This document shows positions 43,976 through 52,540 of a stretch of DNA of 64,000 bases, piece after piece (within the stretch, counting starts at the first letter, position 1; every line of letters starts with the position of its first letter). Below the pieces are notes generated by a model. That model was given only the letters and a program-made list of their open reading frames with translations. It was not told the DNA's origin and made no database searches. The stretch lies in the NCBI RefSeq assembly GCF_014852005.1, contig NZ_JACVAU010000003.1, positions 186,001-250,000 on the forward strand, written 5' to 3'. The position numbers and the translations under genes are program-made. Source of the DNA: Pseudoxanthomonas sp. PXM03 (GTDB lineage Bacteria; Pseudomonadota; Gammaproteobacteria; Xanthomonadales; Xanthomonadaceae).

Positions 43976-44602
43976 GTGGCGCGCGATACCCGCCAGCGCA
44001 TCCTCGACGCCGCCCTCGCGATGTTCAACACGCAGGGCGAGCCGCATGTCACCACCAACCACATCGCCGACGAGCTGGAGATCAGCCCGGGCAACCTGTA
44101 CTACCACTTCCGCAACAAGGACGACATCATCGAGCAGCTCTTCGCGCGGTACGAAGAGCGGATGGATGCTGCGCTGACGCCCCCCACCGACCGGCTGCCG
44201 GGGCTGGAGGACATCTGGCTGCAGTTGCACCTGGTGTTCGAGTGCATCTGGGACTACCGCTTCCTGTATCGGGACCTGGTGGAAATCCTGAGCCGCAACC
44301 GGCGGCTGCGCATGCGCTTCGCCCGCATCCTCAAGCGCGCCGATGACAGCGCGCATGCGGTGATGCGCGGCATGGGCCAAGCCGGCGTGATGCGGGCGTC
44401 GGCCGCAGAATTGGCCGCCACCGCCACCAACGTGCTGGTCATCTCCACTTTCTGGCTGAACTACGCGTCGACGCGTGGCGAGAAGGACGAACAGGCCGCC
44501 ATCCGCCAAGGCATCGTGCAGGTGATGATGCTGGTGGCACCGTTCCTGCGCGACGCGGAACGCGTGCACCTGAACACGCTGACGCAGGCCTATACCAACT
44601 AG
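43976..44602 (+). CDS. TetR-family transcriptional regulator
   Basis: 208 residues starting at GTG. The helix-turn-helix (about 8-55) has ARDTRQRILDAALAMFNTQG, VTTNHIADELEISPGNLYYHF and RNKDDIIEQLF. The ligand domain contains a TetR_C-type YRFLYRDLVEILSRN. The start is 8 bases after the ACBP stop, so the two are likely co-transcribed. Regulators of this type (FabR/FadR-like) commonly sense acyl-CoA, which fits the neighbours, but the ligand is inferred. Confidence 0.9.
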   Translation: MARDTRQRILDAALAMFNTQGEPHVTTNHIADELEISPGNLYYHFRNKDDIIEQLFARYEERMDAALTPPTDRLPGLEDIWLQLHLVFECIWDYRFLYRDLVEILSRNRRLRMRFARILKRADDSAHAVMRGMGQAGVMRASAAELAATATNVLVISTFWLNYASTRGEKDEQAAIRQGIVQVMMLVAPFLRDAERVHLNTLTQAYTN

Positions 44603-44614
44603 CGTGCTTGCCCG

Positions 44615-44693
44615 TGGGAGGGGCTTCAGCTCCGACGCTGTGCAGTCAGATCAACGAGGATCATGGGAAAGGCATCGGGGCTGAGCCCCTCCA
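44615..44693. repeat. Inverted repeat pair, family E (gggaggggcttcagc-ccgac)
   Basis: tgggaggggcttcagctccg (44615-) faces catcggggctgagcccctcc (44673-). The arms pair over about 20 bases with few mismatches. It lies between the convergent TetR and WYL-regulator genes. Confidence 0.8.
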
Positions 44694-44717
44694 ACATTAC
44701 TTCGGCGAAGCCGGGAA

Positions 44718-45671
44718 TCAGGCCGCCGCCAGCGCATCGCCCAGCCGCGCCGACGCCGCACGCAGTTCCGGCAGCAGGCCACGATCATCCAGCATCTCGA
44801 ACTCCGGCCCCACCAGGGCCAGCAGCGCGAGCAGCGCCTCGACGGATTCGGCGCCCAGCTCCAGCACGCAGTGGTGTGCATCGCCGGCTTCCAGGATCCC
44901 GCACCAGGTGGGCACCCGTGTCGCCTGCTCTTCCACCGACCCCGGCAGCCGCAGCCTCACCTGGAAGCGGGTGAACGGCTGGGTGATCGATTTCGCGACG
45001 TAGTCCGCCACGTCGCCGGGAAAGTCGCGCGGCGGGAACTGGGTGCCGGTATCGTGCAGCGCCTGCACACGGTCCACGCGGAACGTCCGCCAGTCCTCGC
45101 GTTTCAGGTCCCAAGCCACCAGGTACCAGCGGCTGCCGGTATGCACCAGACGCAGCGGTTCGATCAGCCGCTCGCTGGCTCGCTGCGTGCGGTCGCGGTA
45201 CTGCATGCGCAGGCGGAAGCCGTCGCGGCAGGCACCGGCGATGCGCAGCAGCGCGTCCACATCGGACGTGGGCGCACCGCCGGCGAGCGACAGCGTGACC
45301 GAATACAGGGCACTGGCGCGCTTGCGCAACCGCGCCGGCAACCACTGGTCCAGCTTGGACAGCAGCCGCAGCGCGGTGTCCTCCATCCGGCCCACGCTGG
45401 CCGCCGCCGTGCGCAGTGCCACCGCCACGGCCACGGCCTCGTCATCCTCCAGCAGCACCGGCGGCATGGTCGCGCCGGAGCCCAGCCGGTAGCCGCCGCC
45501 CAGGCCTGGCGACGCATCAATGGGATACCCGAGCTCGCGCAGGCGCTCCACGTCGCGGCGCAGCGTGCGGCGGTCGATTTCCAGCCGCTGGCTCAGTTCC
45601 GCGCCCGTCCAGTGACGGCGCGACTGGAGCAGCGACAGCAGGCGGAGCAGGCGGTTGGATGTGCTGAGCAT
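44718..45671 (-). CDS. HTH/WYL-domain transcriptional regulator
   Basis: 317 residues. An HTH_11 domain (about 5-60) has RLLRLLSLLQSRRHWTGAEL and RRTLRRDVERLRELGYPI. The WYL domain (about 135-220) has RTQRASERLIEPLRLVHTGSRWYLVAWD, in which RWYLVAWD is the WYL signature. A WCX-type C-terminal extension completes the protein. WYL regulators often sense nucleic acids or small ligands. It is divergent from a GFA-family gene with an 86-base gap, its likely target. Confidence 0.88.
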   Translation of the reverse strand: MLSTSNRLLRLLSLLQSRRHWTGAELSQRLEIDRRTLRRDVERLRELGYPIDASPGLGGGYRLGSGATMPPVLLEDDEAVAVAVALRTAAASVGRMEDTALRLLSKLDQWLPARLRKRASALYSVTLSLAGGAPTSDVDALLRIAGACRDGFRLRMQYRDRTQRASERLIEPLRLVHTGSRWYLVAWDLKREDWRTFRVDRVQALHDTGTQFPPRDFPGDVADYVAKSITQPFTRFQVRLRLPGSVEEQATRVPTWCGILEAGDAHHCVLELGAESVEALLALLALVGPEFEMLDDRGLLPELRAASARLGDALAAA

Positions 45672-45757
45672 GGGCGCAGTATGCCGCCCATTGAGGACTG
45701 ATTCTGTCCTCGATGTCCGCCACACTGGAAGCTCGTCTCCCGCCGGAAGGAAACCCC

Positions 45758-46165
45758 ATGACCGTGCAGACCTATCAGGGCAGCTGCCATTGCGGCGCCG
45801 TGCGTTACGAAGTCGACCTCGACCTGGCCGCCGGCAGTGGCCGTTGCAACTGTTCGATCTGTACCAAGACGCGCTACTGGGGCACGGTGGTCCGGCCGGA
45901 CGCTTTCCGCCTGCGGCAGGGCGAAGAGGCGCTGACCCGCTACCCCTTCGGCAGCGGCGCGGCCGAGCACCTGTTCTGCCGGCACTGCGGCGTGAAGTCG
46001 TTCGGCCGGGGCGAGCTGGAAGTCCTCGGCGGCCGCTACTACTCGGTGAACCTGGCCTGCCTGGACGACATGGAGCCGGCCGCGCTGGCGCAGGTCCCGA
46101 TCCGCTACGCCAACGGCCGCGACAACGACTGGTTCTCCGAACCCGCCGTCACCGCGCACCTCTGA
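45758..46165 (+). CDS. GFA-family (glutathione-dependent formaldehyde-activating-like) zinc protein
   Basis: 135 residues. The GFA zinc motifs are complete: GSCHCGAVRYEV, GRCNCSICTKTRYWG and EHLFCRHCGVKSFGRGE. These cysteines hold two zinc ions. The family name comes from the formaldehyde-activating enzyme Gfa, but most members have unknown substrate. The ATG at 45758 has aagga upstream. A strong hairpin terminator follows. Confidence 0.88.
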   Translation: MTVQTYQGSCHCGAVRYEVDLDLAAGSGRCNCSICTKTRYWGTVVRPDAFRLRQGEEALTRYPFGSGAAEHLFCRHCGVKSFGRGELEVLGGRYYSVNLACLDDMEPAALAQVPIRYANGRDNDWFSEPAVTAHL

Positions 46166-46181
46166 TCGGGAACGCATGACA

Positions 46182-46206
46182 GAACGCCCCGGGAACCGGG
46201 GCGTTC
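46182..46206 (+). terminator. Hairpin terminator after GFA-family gene
   Basis: Perfect 11-bp stem gaacgccccgg / ccggggcgttc with a GAA loop, shared by the convergent phasin-like gene. No clear T-tract. Confidence 0.7.
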
Positions 46207-46230
46207 GGGACGCGTTGCTTCCGTGGGCCG

Positions 46231-46641
46231 TCAGGCCCGGTTGCGGCGCGCCGGCCGTTTGGCCACCGGCTTGCGGACGGGGGTGGCGCGGGCGCGCTTG
46301 GCGACCGGCTTCTTGCGGGCGCGGGGCGCGGCCTTCCGGGCGGGCTGCTTCAGGCCCAGTTTGGTCAGCACTGGTTCCAGGCGGGTTTCCACCTCGGCAC
46401 TGAACCGGCCCACGCGGGCCTCGCCCTGTTCACGGACTTCGGCCAGGCGGTCAAGTACGTCGCGCTGCGCCTGGCCGGCGAAGCTCCCGGCCTGTTCGCG
46501 CGCCGCCTGCAACCGGCCAGCGGCATCGGTCGCGGCCGCGACGGCTTCACGGCGCGCGACGGCGATCAGGCCCAGTCCGGCAAGCCAGACGTGGCGCAGG
46601 GTGGGTTCGGGGGTCTTGCGGGTGGTCTTCCTGGCGGCCAT
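46231..46641 (-). CDS. Phasin-like protein with basic tail
   Basis: 136 residues. TLRHVWLAGLGLIAVARREA is followed by an amphipathic helical region (LDRLAEVREQGEARVGRFSA) and a Lys/Arg/Pro/Ala tail (PRARKKPVAKRARATPVRK). The WLAGLG segment and basic tail match the phasin at 39221 in miniature. The start is uncertain (46641 or 46656); no good ribosome site is seen. Nucleoid or granule association is inferred from the tail only. Confidence 0.65.
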   Translation of the reverse strand: MAARKTTRKTPEPTLRHVWLAGLGLIAVARREAVAAATDAAGRLQAAREQAGSFAGQAQRDVLDRLAEVREQGEARVGRFSAEVETRLEPVLTKLGLKQPARKAAPRARKKPVAKRARATPVRKPVAKRPARRNRA

Positions 46642-46806
46642 GGGGGCAGTCCACATGCCGACCACGATGGCCGGCTTCCATGACGCGATGCTGTCCTGCC
46701 GGCGTCGAGCAATCACACTATTGGCCGCTCGCGCGACGGAATGCGTAGGGGTTGCCTGACGACCGCGTTCGCGGCGATGCTCCCCGCATCCTGGGAGGGA
46801 CGACCA

Positions 46807-47661
46807 ATGGCAGGAAAGTCTTCGAAGTGGGCTGCGTTTCCGCATGACGCCAAGGGCTACGCCTATACGGGCGATGCATTGAAGAAGGCGTGGCCGGCGC
46901 TGCATGCCGGCGACCAGGAGCCCTACCCCGACGAAAAGCGCGCCAAGGCGTTGATCGCTGCCGCAGGCAAGGCAGCCAAAGGCATCGAACCCGCCGACCT
47001 CGCGCAGCGCCTGCAGGATGCGTGGCGCGCGTTCCACCGCGGCGACTTCCAGGCCGCGTATGAGGCCGGTGAAGTCCTGGGCCCGCTGGGCGCTTCGGTC
47101 GCGGTCAAGGCGCTGGGCATCCATGCCACCTATCTGGTGGAAGACGAATCCGAGCAGCTCAAGCGCTTCGAACAGGCCGCGAAACTGGCCGAAGCCGCCA
47201 TCAAGGCACTGCCCGAGGAAGCCAACAGTCATTACCGGCACGCCTTCGCGCTCGGCCGCTACAGCCAGGGCCTGAGCATCGCCAAGGCGCTCAAGCAGGG
47301 CATCGCGGGCAAGGTCCGCACCGCACTGGACGCCACGCTGAAACTGGATCCCAAGCATGCCGAAGCGCATACCGCGCTGGCGCTATACCACGCCGAGATC
47401 ATCGACAAGATCGGCGCGATGATCGGCGGCCTGACCTACGGCGCCAAGGCGAGTGAAGCCGAGTCGCATATCAGGACCGCGCTCAAGCTGACACCGGACT
47501 CGCCCATCGCGCACGTGGAATACGCGAACGTGTTGCTGCTGCTTCACGGCGACAAGAAGGAAGACGCGGCGGCGGCATCCTTCGAGAAAGCCGGCAAGCT
47601 CAAGCCGCGCGACGCCATGGAAGCGCTGGATGCTGCCCACGCGAATGCGCAGATCGAGTAA
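46807..47661 (+). CDS. TPR-like helical repeat protein
   Basis: 284 residues, helical repeats without signal peptide or membrane segment. Recognisable repeat helices are RLQDAWRAFHRGDFQAAYEAGE, FEQAAKLAEAAIKAL, AALDATLKLDPKHAEAHTALALYHAEI and AESHIRTALKLTPDSPIAHVEYANVLLLL, each with TPR-like Ala/Leu/Tyr spacing. The N-terminus has KWAAFPHDAKGYAY. Not recognised beyond the fold; a protein-protein adaptor is likely. gggaggga precedes the ATG. The next gene overlaps its end. Confidence 0.75.
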   Translation: MAGKSSKWAAFPHDAKGYAYTGDALKKAWPALHAGDQEPYPDEKRAKALIAAAGKAAKGIEPADLAQRLQDAWRAFHRGDFQAAYEAGEVLGPLGASVAVKALGIHATYLVEDESEQLKRFEQAAKLAEAAIKALPEEANSHYRHAFALGRYSQGLSIAKALKQGIAGKVRTALDATLKLDPKHAEAHTALALYHAEIIDKIGAMIGGLTYGAKASEAESHIRTALKLTPDSPIAHVEYANVLLLLHGDKKEDAAAASFEKAGKLKPRDAMEALDAAHANAQIE

Positions 47662-48217
47662 GACGGTTTCCTTCGTGCTGGCCGCGCTGTGGCTGGCTGG
47701 CGTACCTGTCGTGTCGGCACAGTCGGTTACCGACGTGCCACCCGCGCCCGCGCCCGTTGCGGCCGGCGCACCGTCCGATACCTTGCTCGATGCCCTCACC
47801 TGCCGCACGGCCAACGGCGATCTCGCCACCCTGTTGCAACGGCTCCGCCGCGAGCGTCCGACGGAATTCACCCAGACCGAGCGTCAGTTCAGCGCGCCGA
47901 TGATGGATCTTTACCGCCTGGCCGAACCCGTGCAGGCGTGGGGGCATCACAGTGATGCCGTCGTCATCACCGACAACCGCGTCCTGCTGCTGGTGGATGA
48001 CTCCATCGAGCAGGCGGCGGTGCAGCTGGAACGCGCGCTGGAAGACAGCCGCGATGCCCCCCTGTCCGGCGCCCTCGATGATTTCCATGCCCTGGTGATC
48101 TATCCCGGCGAACACCCTGGCCTCAGGCAACGCACATTGATCGGCTGCGAATACCGCATGCCCGGCGTGTTGCTGCTGGCCGATCCCGCTGACGCGTGGC
48201 GCACGCCGCAGCCCTGA
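47645..48217 (+). CDS. Exported protein of unknown function
   Basis: 190 residues from the ATG at 47645, with a signal peptide (SKTVSFVLAALWLAGVPVVSA). The mature part has one Cys pair candidate (ALTCRTANGD and LIGCEYRM) and the motifs FSAPMMDLYRLAEPVQAWGHHSDAVVIT and RVLLLVDD. No family recognised. It overlaps the end of the TPR gene by 17 bases in another frame, so the two are probably translationally coupled. Another in-frame ATG lies at 47630. Confidence 0.6.
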   Translation: MRRSSKTVSFVLAALWLAGVPVVSAQSVTDVPPAPAPVAAGAPSDTLLDALTCRTANGDLATLLQRLRRERPTEFTQTERQFSAPMMDLYRLAEPVQAWGHHSDAVVITDNRVLLLVDDSIEQAAVQLERALEDSRDAPLSGALDDFHALVIYPGEHPGLRQRTLIGCEYRMPGVLLLADPADAWRTPQP

Positions 48218-48305
48218 GGCCGGCGCCTCCACACCGCGCAGCGGCGTACCCCGATCACACCGCCCCCTGCCGTGCCGCCGCTTAGCGGCATCGCGCACCC
48301 GTTCT

Positions 48306-48377
48306 TTAGGCCACTTCGCGCACCCCGGAAACCGCCGGTTTTCCCGCGCGATTACGTGGCCTAACACATTTTTTCGC
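48306..48377 (+). terminator. Probable terminator/stem-loop before the flagellin promoter
   Basis: Outer arms ttaggccac (48306-48314) and gtggcctaa (48356-48364) enclose a second palindromic part (cgcg...ggaaacc-gcc-ggttttcc...cgcg). The sequence cacattttttcgc follows, giving a T-run nine bases past the stem. It may insulate the flagellin operon from the gene upstream. Confidence 0.55.
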
Positions 48378-48385
48378 ACCTGCCC

Positions 48386-48412
48386 TAAAGGTTTTTTCGG
48401 CAGCGCCGTTAT
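48386..48412 (+). promoter_or_regulatory. Sigma-28 (FliA) promoter of the flagellin genes
   Basis: TAAA at 48386-48389, a 15-base spacer, then GCCGTTAT at 48405-48412; the consensus is TAAA-N15-GCCGATAA. It lies 94 bases before fliC. Neither of the other two flagellin genes has such a sequence directly upstream. Confidence 0.9.
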
Positions 48413-48506
48413 TCATTTCGCAACACGAAGACGACTAGCCACCACAAAACAAACCGGCAGCGTCTTTTCCCTTCAACGCCGTGAATCCAAATAAGAGGAG
48501 ACGAAC

Positions 48507-49703
48507 ATGGCACAGGTAATCAACACGAACACGATGTCGCTCAACGCTCAGCGCAACCTGAGCACCAGCGGCGCTTCATTGGCCACCACCATCCAGCGCC
48601 TGTCGTCGGGCCTGCGCATCAACAGTGCGAAGGACGACGCCGCCGGTCTGGCCATCTCCGAACGCTTCAGCACCCAGATCCGCGGCCTCGACGTCGCCGT
48701 GCGCAATGCCAACGACGGCATCTCGCTGGCCCAGGTCGCCGAGGGTTCGCTGACCGAAATCGGCAACAACCTGCAGCGCATCCGCGAACTGGCCGTGCAG
48801 TCGGCCAACGCCAGCAACTCCAGCTCTGACCGCGCGGCGCTGAATGCCGAAGTCAAGCAGCTGACCTCCGAAATCGACCGCGTCGCCAAGCAGGCCGACT
48901 TCAACGGCACCAAGCTGCTGGACGGCTCGTTCACCAGCCAGCTGTTCCAGGTCGGCGCCAATGCCGGCCAGGCGATCGCCATCGACAAGGTGGTCGACGC
49001 CCGCGCCCTGACCCTGGGCGGCTCGCAGTTCGACAGCGGCACGCTGGCCATCACGGCTGCGGCTTCCGCCACGGCGGACATCACCATCACCGGTCTGACC
49101 CTCACCGACAGCGCCGGCAATGCCGTCGCCTTCGATGACCTGACCGTCAAGAGCGCCGGTTCGGTCGCGGCCACCAACGAAGCCGCCGCCAAGGCGCTGG
49201 CCGCCCATATCAACGGCAAGCTCGGCGAAACCGGCATCTACGCCAACGTCGATGCCGCCGGCACCGGCCTGGAGCTGACCTCGGTCAAGACCAGCGTGGA
49301 CGCCAACGGCGACTTCGCGGCCTTCGGCGTCGCCATCACAGGCGGCACGTACACCGCGACGGCCGTCGCCACCAGCGAAGTGCCGAAGTTCGTGTCCGAC
49401 CTGGACATCTCGGATTTCGCCGGCGCCCAGCAGGCCCTGGAAATCGTCGACAAGGCGCTGACGGCCGTGAACGGCTCGCGCGCCGACCTCGGCGCGATCC
49501 AGAACCGCTTCACCTCGGTGGTCGCCAACCTGCAGACCAGCTCGGAAAACCTGGCCGCTTCGCGCAGCCGCATCCGCGACACCGACTTCGCCAAGGAAAC
49601 CGCCGAACTGACCCGTACCCAGATCCTGCAGCAGGCCGGTACGGCCATGCTGGCCCAGGCCAACCAGGTGCCGCAGAACGTAATGAGCTTGTTGCAACGC
49701 TGA
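48507..49703 (+). CDS. fliC: Flagellin, first of three
   Basis: 398 residues. The conserved N-terminal D0/D1 region (about 1-170) starts MAQVINTNTMSLNAQRNLST and the C-terminal D0/D1 ends SLLQR. The middle (about 170-300) is variable and rich in Ala, Thr, Asp and Gly, and forms the exposed D2 domain. Typical motifs: ADFNGTKLLDGSFTSQLFQV and SRIRDTDFAKETAELTRTQI. Ribosome site aagaggag. This copy differs from the other two at several positions even in the conserved ends (Met10 for Ile, Ala for Ser in RELAVQSANASNS), so it is the most diverged of the set. Confidence 0.97.
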   Translation: MAQVINTNTMSLNAQRNLSTSGASLATTIQRLSSGLRINSAKDDAAGLAISERFSTQIRGLDVAVRNANDGISLAQVAEGSLTEIGNNLQRIRELAVQSANASNSSSDRAALNAEVKQLTSEIDRVAKQADFNGTKLLDGSFTSQLFQVGANAGQAIAIDKVVDARALTLGGSQFDSGTLAITAAASATADITITGLTLTDSAGNAVAFDDLTVKSAGSVAATNEAAAKALAAHINGKLGETGIYANVDAAGTGLELTSVKTSVDANGDFAAFGVAITGGTYTATAVATSEVPKFVSDLDISDFAGAQQALEIVDKALTAVNGSRADLGAIQNRFTSVVANLQTSSENLAASRSRIRDTDFAKETAELTRTQILQQAGTAMLAQANQVPQNVMSLLQR

Positions 49704-49782
49704 ACCAGGTATCCCCGGCGGCACGGCGGGGATCGTTGGAAAACTTTTCCCCCGTGCAGAAAACGCCTAAGGAGTAGAACTC

Positions 49783-50928
49783 ATGGCACAGGTCATCAAC
49801 ACCAACACCATCTCGCTGAACGCGCAGCGCAATCTGAGCAGCAGCGGGGCTTCACTGGCCACCACCATCCAGCGTCTTTCGTCCGGCCTGCGCATCAACA
49901 GCGCCAAGGACGACGCCGCCGGTCTGGCCATCTCCGAACGCTTCAGCACCCAGATCCGTGGCCTGGACGTTGCCGTGCGCAACGCCAACGACGGCATCTC
50001 GCTGGCCCAGGTCGCCGAAGGTTCGCTGACCGAAATCGGCAACAACCTGCAGCGCATCCGTGAGCTGTCGGTGCAGTCGGCCAACGCGACCAACTCTTCG
50101 TCCGACCGCGCCGCGCTGAATGCCGAAGTCAAGCAGCTGACCTCCGAAATCGACCGCGTTGCCAAGCAGGCCGATTTCAACGGCACCAAGCTGCTGGACG
50201 GTTCGTTCACCAGCCAGCTGTTCCAGGTCGGTGCCAATGCGTCGCAGGCCATCGCCATCGACAAGGTCGTCGATGCGCAGGCCGATGCACTGGGCAACGT
50301 GAAGTTCGCTGCCGACGTCACCAGCGCGGCCATCGCCGATGCCGCCGCCGACGGCAGCATCGCCGACCTGACCATCAACGGTGTGACCATCGCGGACGTC
50401 GAGTACACGAACGGCACGAGCGGTGAGGACATCGCCAAGGGTCTGGCCGCTGCCATCAACGCCAAGCTGGGCGAGACCGGCGTGTACGCCTCGGTCGACG
50501 CCGATCAGGTCACCCTGACCTCGGTCAAGGCCGACACCGATCTGGTCGTGGGCGGCACGGTCACCGGTTCGGGCCTGACGGCTGCGACCACGGCGGCATC
50601 CGCCGGCACCGCGCAGTTCGCCAAGGACCTGGATATCACCACGTTCGAAGGCGCGCAGAAGGCCCTGGAAATCGTCGACGCTGCCCTGACCTCGGTCAAC
50701 AGCGCGCGCGCCGACCTGGGTGCGGTGCAGAACCGCTTCACCTCGGTGGTCGCCAACCTGCAGACCAGCTCGGAAAACCTGGCCGCCTCGCGCAGCCGCA
50801 TCCGCGACACCGACTTCGCCAAGGAAACCGCCGAACTGACCCGCACCCAGATCCTGCAGCAGGCCGGTACGGCCATGCTGGCCCAGGCCAACCAGGTGCC
50901 CCAGAACGTGCTCAGCCTGCTCCGCTAA
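49783..50928 (+). CDS. fliC: Flagellin, second of three
   Basis: 381 residues. Same conserved ends as the first copy with Ile at position 10 and a shorter variable centre (about 172-280) including GVTIADVEYTNGTSGEDIAKG. Its first ~510 bases differ from those of the third copy at only three positions that I can see. Ribosome site taaggag. A promoter was not recognised in the 79-base gap, so it is probably transcribed from the fliC promoter. Confidence 0.97.
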   Translation: MAQVINTNTISLNAQRNLSSSGASLATTIQRLSSGLRINSAKDDAAGLAISERFSTQIRGLDVAVRNANDGISLAQVAEGSLTEIGNNLQRIRELSVQSANATNSSSDRAALNAEVKQLTSEIDRVAKQADFNGTKLLDGSFTSQLFQVGANASQAIAIDKVVDAQADALGNVKFAADVTSAAIADAAADGSIADLTINGVTIADVEYTNGTSGEDIAKGLAAAINAKLGETGVYASVDADQVTLTSVKADTDLVVGGTVTGSGLTAATTAASAGTAQFAKDLDITTFEGAQKALEIVDAALTSVNSARADLGAVQNRFTSVVANLQTSSENLAASRSRIRDTDFAKETAELTRTQILQQAGTAMLAQANQVPQNVLSLLR

Positions 50929-50940
50929 CGCGGTGAAGCG

Positions 50941-50975
50941 CCGGAACGGGTGGTCTCCATCGCCACCCCTTCCGG
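50941..50975 (+). terminator. Hairpin between second and third flagellin genes
   Basis: Nearly perfect 13-bp stem ccggaacgggtgg / ccaccccttccgg (one mismatch) with a 9-base loop and no T-tract. It may be a partial terminator or an mRNA-stabilising element that adjusts the relative amounts of the flagellins. Confidence 0.5.
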
Positions 50976-51018
50976 CCCGGGCTTCTCCCCTTCGTAATCC
51001 CGCCTAGAGGAAACTTCC

Positions 51019-52224
51019 ATGGCACAGGTCATCAACACCAACACCATCTCGCTGAACGCGCAGCGCAATCTGAGCAGCAGCGGGGCTTCACTGGCCACCA
51101 CCATCCAGCGTCTTTCGTCCGGCCTGCGCATCAACAGCGCCAAGGACGACGCCGCCGGTCTGGCCATCTCCGAACGCTTCAGCACCCAGATCCGTGGCCT
51201 GGACGTTGCCGTGCGCAATGCCAACGACGGCATCTCGCTGGCCCAGGTCGCCGAAGGTTCGCTGACCGAAATCGGCAACAACCTGCAGCGCATCCGTGAG
51301 CTGTCGGTGCAGTCGGCCAACGCGACCAACTCTTCGTCCGACCGCGCTGCGCTGAATGCCGAAGTCAAGCAGCTGACCTCCGAAATCGACCGCGTCGCCA
51401 AGCAGGCCGATTTCAACGGCACCAAGCTGCTGGACGGTTCGTTCACCAGCCAGCTGTTCCAGGTCGGTGCCAATGCGTCGCAGGCCATCGCCATCGACAA
51501 GGTCGTCGATGCGCAGGCCGATGCACTGGGCGGTGCGATGTTCGCCACCGCGACGTTCACCACGGCCACCCCGGCCGACGGCACCACCGATCTGAAGATC
51601 GAAGGCCTGCAGCTGACGAACGCCGACGGCACCGCCGTCACCATCGACACCGTCGAAGTGGCAGCGCAGGGCACGGCCGCGGGTACGCGTGACGCCGCCG
51701 CCACCGCGCTGGTCGGCGCGATCAACGCCAAGATCGGCGAGACCGGCGTGCTGGCCGAGCTGGGTGCCAACGGCGCCGTCAACCTGACCTCGGTCAAGGA
51801 CAGCGTGGATTCGGATGGCGACTTCCTGGGCATCGCCGTGGAAACCGGCACCTGGACCGGCGGTACCGCTCCGGCCGACGTGGCCGCCAGCACCGTCGCG
51901 ACGACCAAGCAGTACGCCAGCAACCTGGACATCTCGACCTTCAAGGGCGCGCAGCAGGCCCTGGAAATCGTCGACAAGGCGCTGACGGCCGTCAACAGCG
52001 CGCGCGCCGACCTGGGTGCGGTGCAGAACCGCTTCACCTCGGTGGTCGCCAACCTGCAGACGAGCTCGGAAAACCTGGCCGCTTCGCGCAGCCGCATCCG
52101 CGACACCGACTTCGCCAAGGAAACCGCCGAACTGACCCGCACCCAGATCCTGCAGCAGGCCGGTACGGCCATGCTGGCCCAGGCCAACCAGGTGCCCCAG
52201 AACGTGCTGTCCCTGCTGCGCTGA
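51019..52224 (+). CDS. fliC: Flagellin, third of three
   Basis: 401 residues. N-terminal region as in the second copy; the variable centre (about 172-300) differs, with TDLKIEGLQLTNADGTAVTI and GTWTGGTAPADVAAS. The C-terminal D1/D0 is identical in protein to that of copy two (SAR-ADLGAVQNRFTSVVA, ending NVLSLLR). Ribosome site agaggaaac. A strong terminator follows, closing the flagellin operon. Confidence 0.97.
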   Translation: MAQVINTNTISLNAQRNLSSSGASLATTIQRLSSGLRINSAKDDAAGLAISERFSTQIRGLDVAVRNANDGISLAQVAEGSLTEIGNNLQRIRELSVQSANATNSSSDRAALNAEVKQLTSEIDRVAKQADFNGTKLLDGSFTSQLFQVGANASQAIAIDKVVDAQADALGGAMFATATFTTATPADGTTDLKIEGLQLTNADGTAVTIDTVEVAAQGTAAGTRDAAATALVGAINAKIGETGVLAELGANGAVNLTSVKDSVDSDGDFLGIAVETGTWTGGTAPADVAASTVATTKQYASNLDISTFKGAQQALEIVDKALTAVNSARADLGAVQNRFTSVVANLQTSSENLAASRSRIRDTDFAKETAELTRTQILQQAGTAMLAQANQVPQNVLSLLR

Positions 52225-52307
52225 TACGCGGCACGCTTCATCCACAGTTCCTCCTAGTTACCTGTCGTCACGGACGGATTCGTCTCCCTCCGTTTGGCAG
52301 TACCCCA

Positions 52308-52339
52308 ACCCCCTCCGGCGACGGAGGGGGTATTTTTTT
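52308..52339 (+). terminator. Intrinsic terminator of the flagellin operon
   Basis: 10-bp perfect stem accccctccg / cggagggggt with a GCGA loop followed by ATTTTTTT. Confidence 0.92.
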
Positions 52340-52349
52340 GTGGGTGATC

Positions 52350-52409
52350 GGTGATTGGTGATTGATGGCGGGATTCTGCGAGTTAGCGCCTCGCCAATCA
52401 CCAATCACC
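52350..52409. repeat. Inverted repeat ggtgattggtgattg
   Basis: 15-base arms ggtgattggtgattg (52350-52364) and caatcaccaatcacc (52395-52409), each internally duplicated (ggtgatt twice), separated by 30 bases. It lies between the flagellin terminator and the fliD promoter. Confidence 0.8.
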
Positions 52410-52503
52410 GCTTTCTGGCACAAACCCTGCATCAGCTCCTGCGCCCGCATTTCTCACCAGTCGCCGGACCCACGGCGGCGGTGGGAGACGGAGAGATGCG
52501 GGC

Positions 52504-52530
52504 TAAAGAACGGCCGCGGCAGGCCGCTAC
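52504..52530 (+). promoter_or_regulatory. Sigma-28 (FliA) promoter of fliD operon
   Basis: TAAA at 52504-52507, a 15-base spacer and GCCGCTAC at 52523-52530, the same layout as the fliC promoter. It lies 88 bases before the fliD ATG. Confidence 0.82.
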
Positions 52531-52540
52531 TGAAACTGCA

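Noticed and set aside
49704-49782. Sigma-54 or sigma-28 promoter before the second flagellin
   Set aside because: ggcacgg occurs, but no TTGC at the right distance and no TAAA-N15-GCCG pattern; it was not supported.
50925-52241. Long minus-strand frames opposite the flagellin genes
   Set aside because: They are repeated in the same form opposite each flagellin copy, as expected for shadows of a repeated gene, and lack any domain.
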